From: Streptomyces sp. LBL | GTDB lineage: Bacteria; Actinomycetota; Actinomycetes; Streptomycetales; Streptomycetaceae | DNA length: 64,000 nt | Direction of reading: 5' to 3' | Assembly: GCF_029893585.1 (NCBI RefSeq) | Contig: NZ_JARXYX010000001.1 | Coordinates: 1 to 64,000 of the forward strand | Shown: positions 62,946 to 64,000 of the stretch, one piece after another | Layout: the number at the start of each line of letters is the position of its first letter | Numbering within the stretch: the stretch's first letter is position 1 | Notes under the pieces: generated by a model | What the model saw: the letters and a program-made list of their open reading frames with translations, nothing else | Databases searched by the model: none | What the model was told of the DNA's origin: nothing | Translations under genes and position numbers: made by a program

Positions 62946-64000
62946 TCACGCGGCCACCGACACCGCCTCCACAGCCGGCGTACGCAGCACTCGCCGGGCC
63001 GTGGCCAGGCTCGTCCCCAGCGTCGCCGCCGCCGCGATCGACGCCACCGCCAGCCAGATGCCCAGGCCCTGGTCGGGCAGGACCGAGTCGGTGCGGACGA
63101 CGGTGAACGGGATGATCCCGGCCAGCGCGGCCACCGTGCCGAAGAACAGCCCGATGACCGTCAGGGCCAGCGCCTCGGCGCCCACCGTGCCCAGTACCTG
63201 CCCGGGAGTCGCCCCCGCGAGGCGCTGTTGCCCGAACTCCCGGCCGCGGTACGTGGTCGCCGCGTACAGCGAGTTGACCAGCATCACGCAGACGAACACC
63301 ACGATGATCCCGACGACCGTCACATTCAGCGTCGCCAGGTTCTTGGCCTCGACCGACCTGGTCAGCCCCGAGGCCTCGACCGCGTCGCTCTCCACGGCCT
63401 GCATGTACAACGTGGCCGTGGCGACCGCCGTGAACAGGATCAGCGACATCAGGATCCCGGCGAGGTGGTCCGCCCGGCGGCGTAGATTGCGCACCGCCAG
63501 CCAGCCGCTCGCGCCGGTCAGCGGCAGCCGGTCCAGCACGCCCTTCAGCAGCCGCGGCGCGAGCAGGGCGCAGCCCACCGACAGCAGAATCGCCCCGTAC
63601 GCCGGTGTCGCCATCAGTGCCTCATCGGTCGCCGAGAAGGCGAAGGTGGAAAGGGCTCCCAGGGCGCCGGCCAGCAGTGCCGCGTACGCGAGGACCGACC
63701 GTGTCCTGCCCCGCCGCCGCTGCCCGCCCGATGCCGGCCGCTGCCCGCGTGTCGCCCGCCGTACGGCGAGGAACGCGGCGCCCGCCGCGGCGAGCAGCGT
63801 GACGTCGACCCCCGACACCAGCGCGACCGTACCGAAGGAGTGATCGACGGACCGCGCGACCTGACCGCTGTCCTGGAACATCTCCAACAGTGCCCGCCCG
63901 CCCAGCATCGCCGGGCCGATCGCCAGCACGGCGCCCACCAGGGCCACCGCCACCGCCTCACCCACCACCATCCGCCGGATCTGCCCCGGGGTCGCCCCCG
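62946..64000 (-). CDS. FtsX-like ABC transporter permease (5'-partial)
   Basis: The frame continues past the window end (GATPGQIRRMVVGEAVAVAL), so only the last ~350 residues are seen. MacB/FtsX-type features: repeated membrane segments (VTVVGIIVVFVCVMLVNSLY), the loop REFGQQRLAGATPGQVLGTV, and the same ATPGQ motif near 63975, showing two duplicated permease halves. Such permeases work with an ATPase to move lipids, peptides or drugs, or to act mechanically on the envelope. The ATPase gene is presumably upstream. Confidence 0.9.
   Translation of the reverse strand, partial: GATPGQIRRMVVGEAVAVALVGAVLAIGPAMLGGRALLEMFQDSGQVARSVDHSFGTVALVSGVDVTLLAAAGAAFLAVRRATRGQRPASGGQRRRGRTRSVLAYAALLAGALGALSTFAFSATDEALMATPAYGAILLSVGCALLAPRLLKGVLDRLPLTGASGWLAVRNLRRRADHLAGILMSLILFTAVATATLYMQAVESDAVEASGLTRSVEAKNLATLNVTVVGIIVVFVCVMLVNSLYAATTYRGREFGQQRLAGATPGQVLGTVGAEALALTVIGLFFGTVAALAGIIPFTVVRTDSVLPDQGLGIWLAVASIAAAATLGTSLATARRVLRTPAVEAVSVAA

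Overview
The window is high-GC actinobacterial DNA and almost certainly Streptomyces: about 70% GC, many GTG starts, 4-bp GTGA/ATGA gene overlaps, three LacI-family regulators beside sugar genes, and two sugar ABC importers that lack their own ATPase (Streptomyces usually shares MsiK). It looks like an accessory, chromosome-arm-like region: a secondary-metabolite end-module, sugar-utilisation islands, an exopolysaccharide island, an insertion sequence and at least eight gene remnants.

Layout. (1) 1-3673: the end of an NRPS (partial C, then A, PCP and TE) and its MbtH partner. (2) 4003-5094: membrane fatty-acid desaturase. (3) 5418-14213, all minus: a galactoside operon, LacI > binding lipoprotein > two permeases > GH42 beta-galactosidase > secreted Asp-box/ricin-lectin protein. 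(4) 14525-19918: a decayed glycosidase with a LacI-type operator, an unknown helical protein, PPK2, MarR, a PucR-type regulator and an HSL-type esterase. (5) 20100-30691: housekeeping and stress genes (LysR remnant, FMN reductase/TetR divergon, LacI, aldehyde dehydrogenase, thioredoxin, FAD oxidoreductase, deformylase, PepSY protein, TPR protein, pirin). (6) 31538-41175, all plus: an eight-gene exopolysaccharide locus combining a PelF-type glycosyltransferase with a CE18/Agd3-like deacetylase, a spherulin-4/Sph3-like (GH135-type) hydrolase and a GH114 endo-galactosaminidase, plus nucleotide-sugar genes including a LegB-type 4,6-dehydratase. It resembles a cross between bacterial Pel and fungal galactosaminogalactan loci. 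(7) 41402-50054: a decay zone with a nonsense-mutated SARP gene, an internally deleted FAD reductase, LtrA, a truncated esterase, a second galactoside LacI beside a wrecked GH35 gene, an IS200/IS605-type tnpB element at a rearrangement junction, and an MFS gene. (8) 50235-52478: DauR-like regulator, Ser/Thr dehydratase and cupin. (9) 52746-61559: a LacI-controlled importer operon coupled to a 2H phosphoesterase and a HAD phosphatase, with three matching operators, plus MgtC and an unknown two-repeat protein. (10) 62030-64000: a SDR behind twin TetR-type operators and the 3' part of an FtsX-like permease.

Two patterns stand out beyond single genes. The first is the hybrid Pel/GAG-like locus, whose upstream DNA carries 11-bp direct repeats of SARP/OmpR type. 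The second is a recurrent habit: about ten genes end in short tandem repeats (5-22 bp) that begin at or include the stop codon.

All family calls come from reading motifs by eye; no database search was run.
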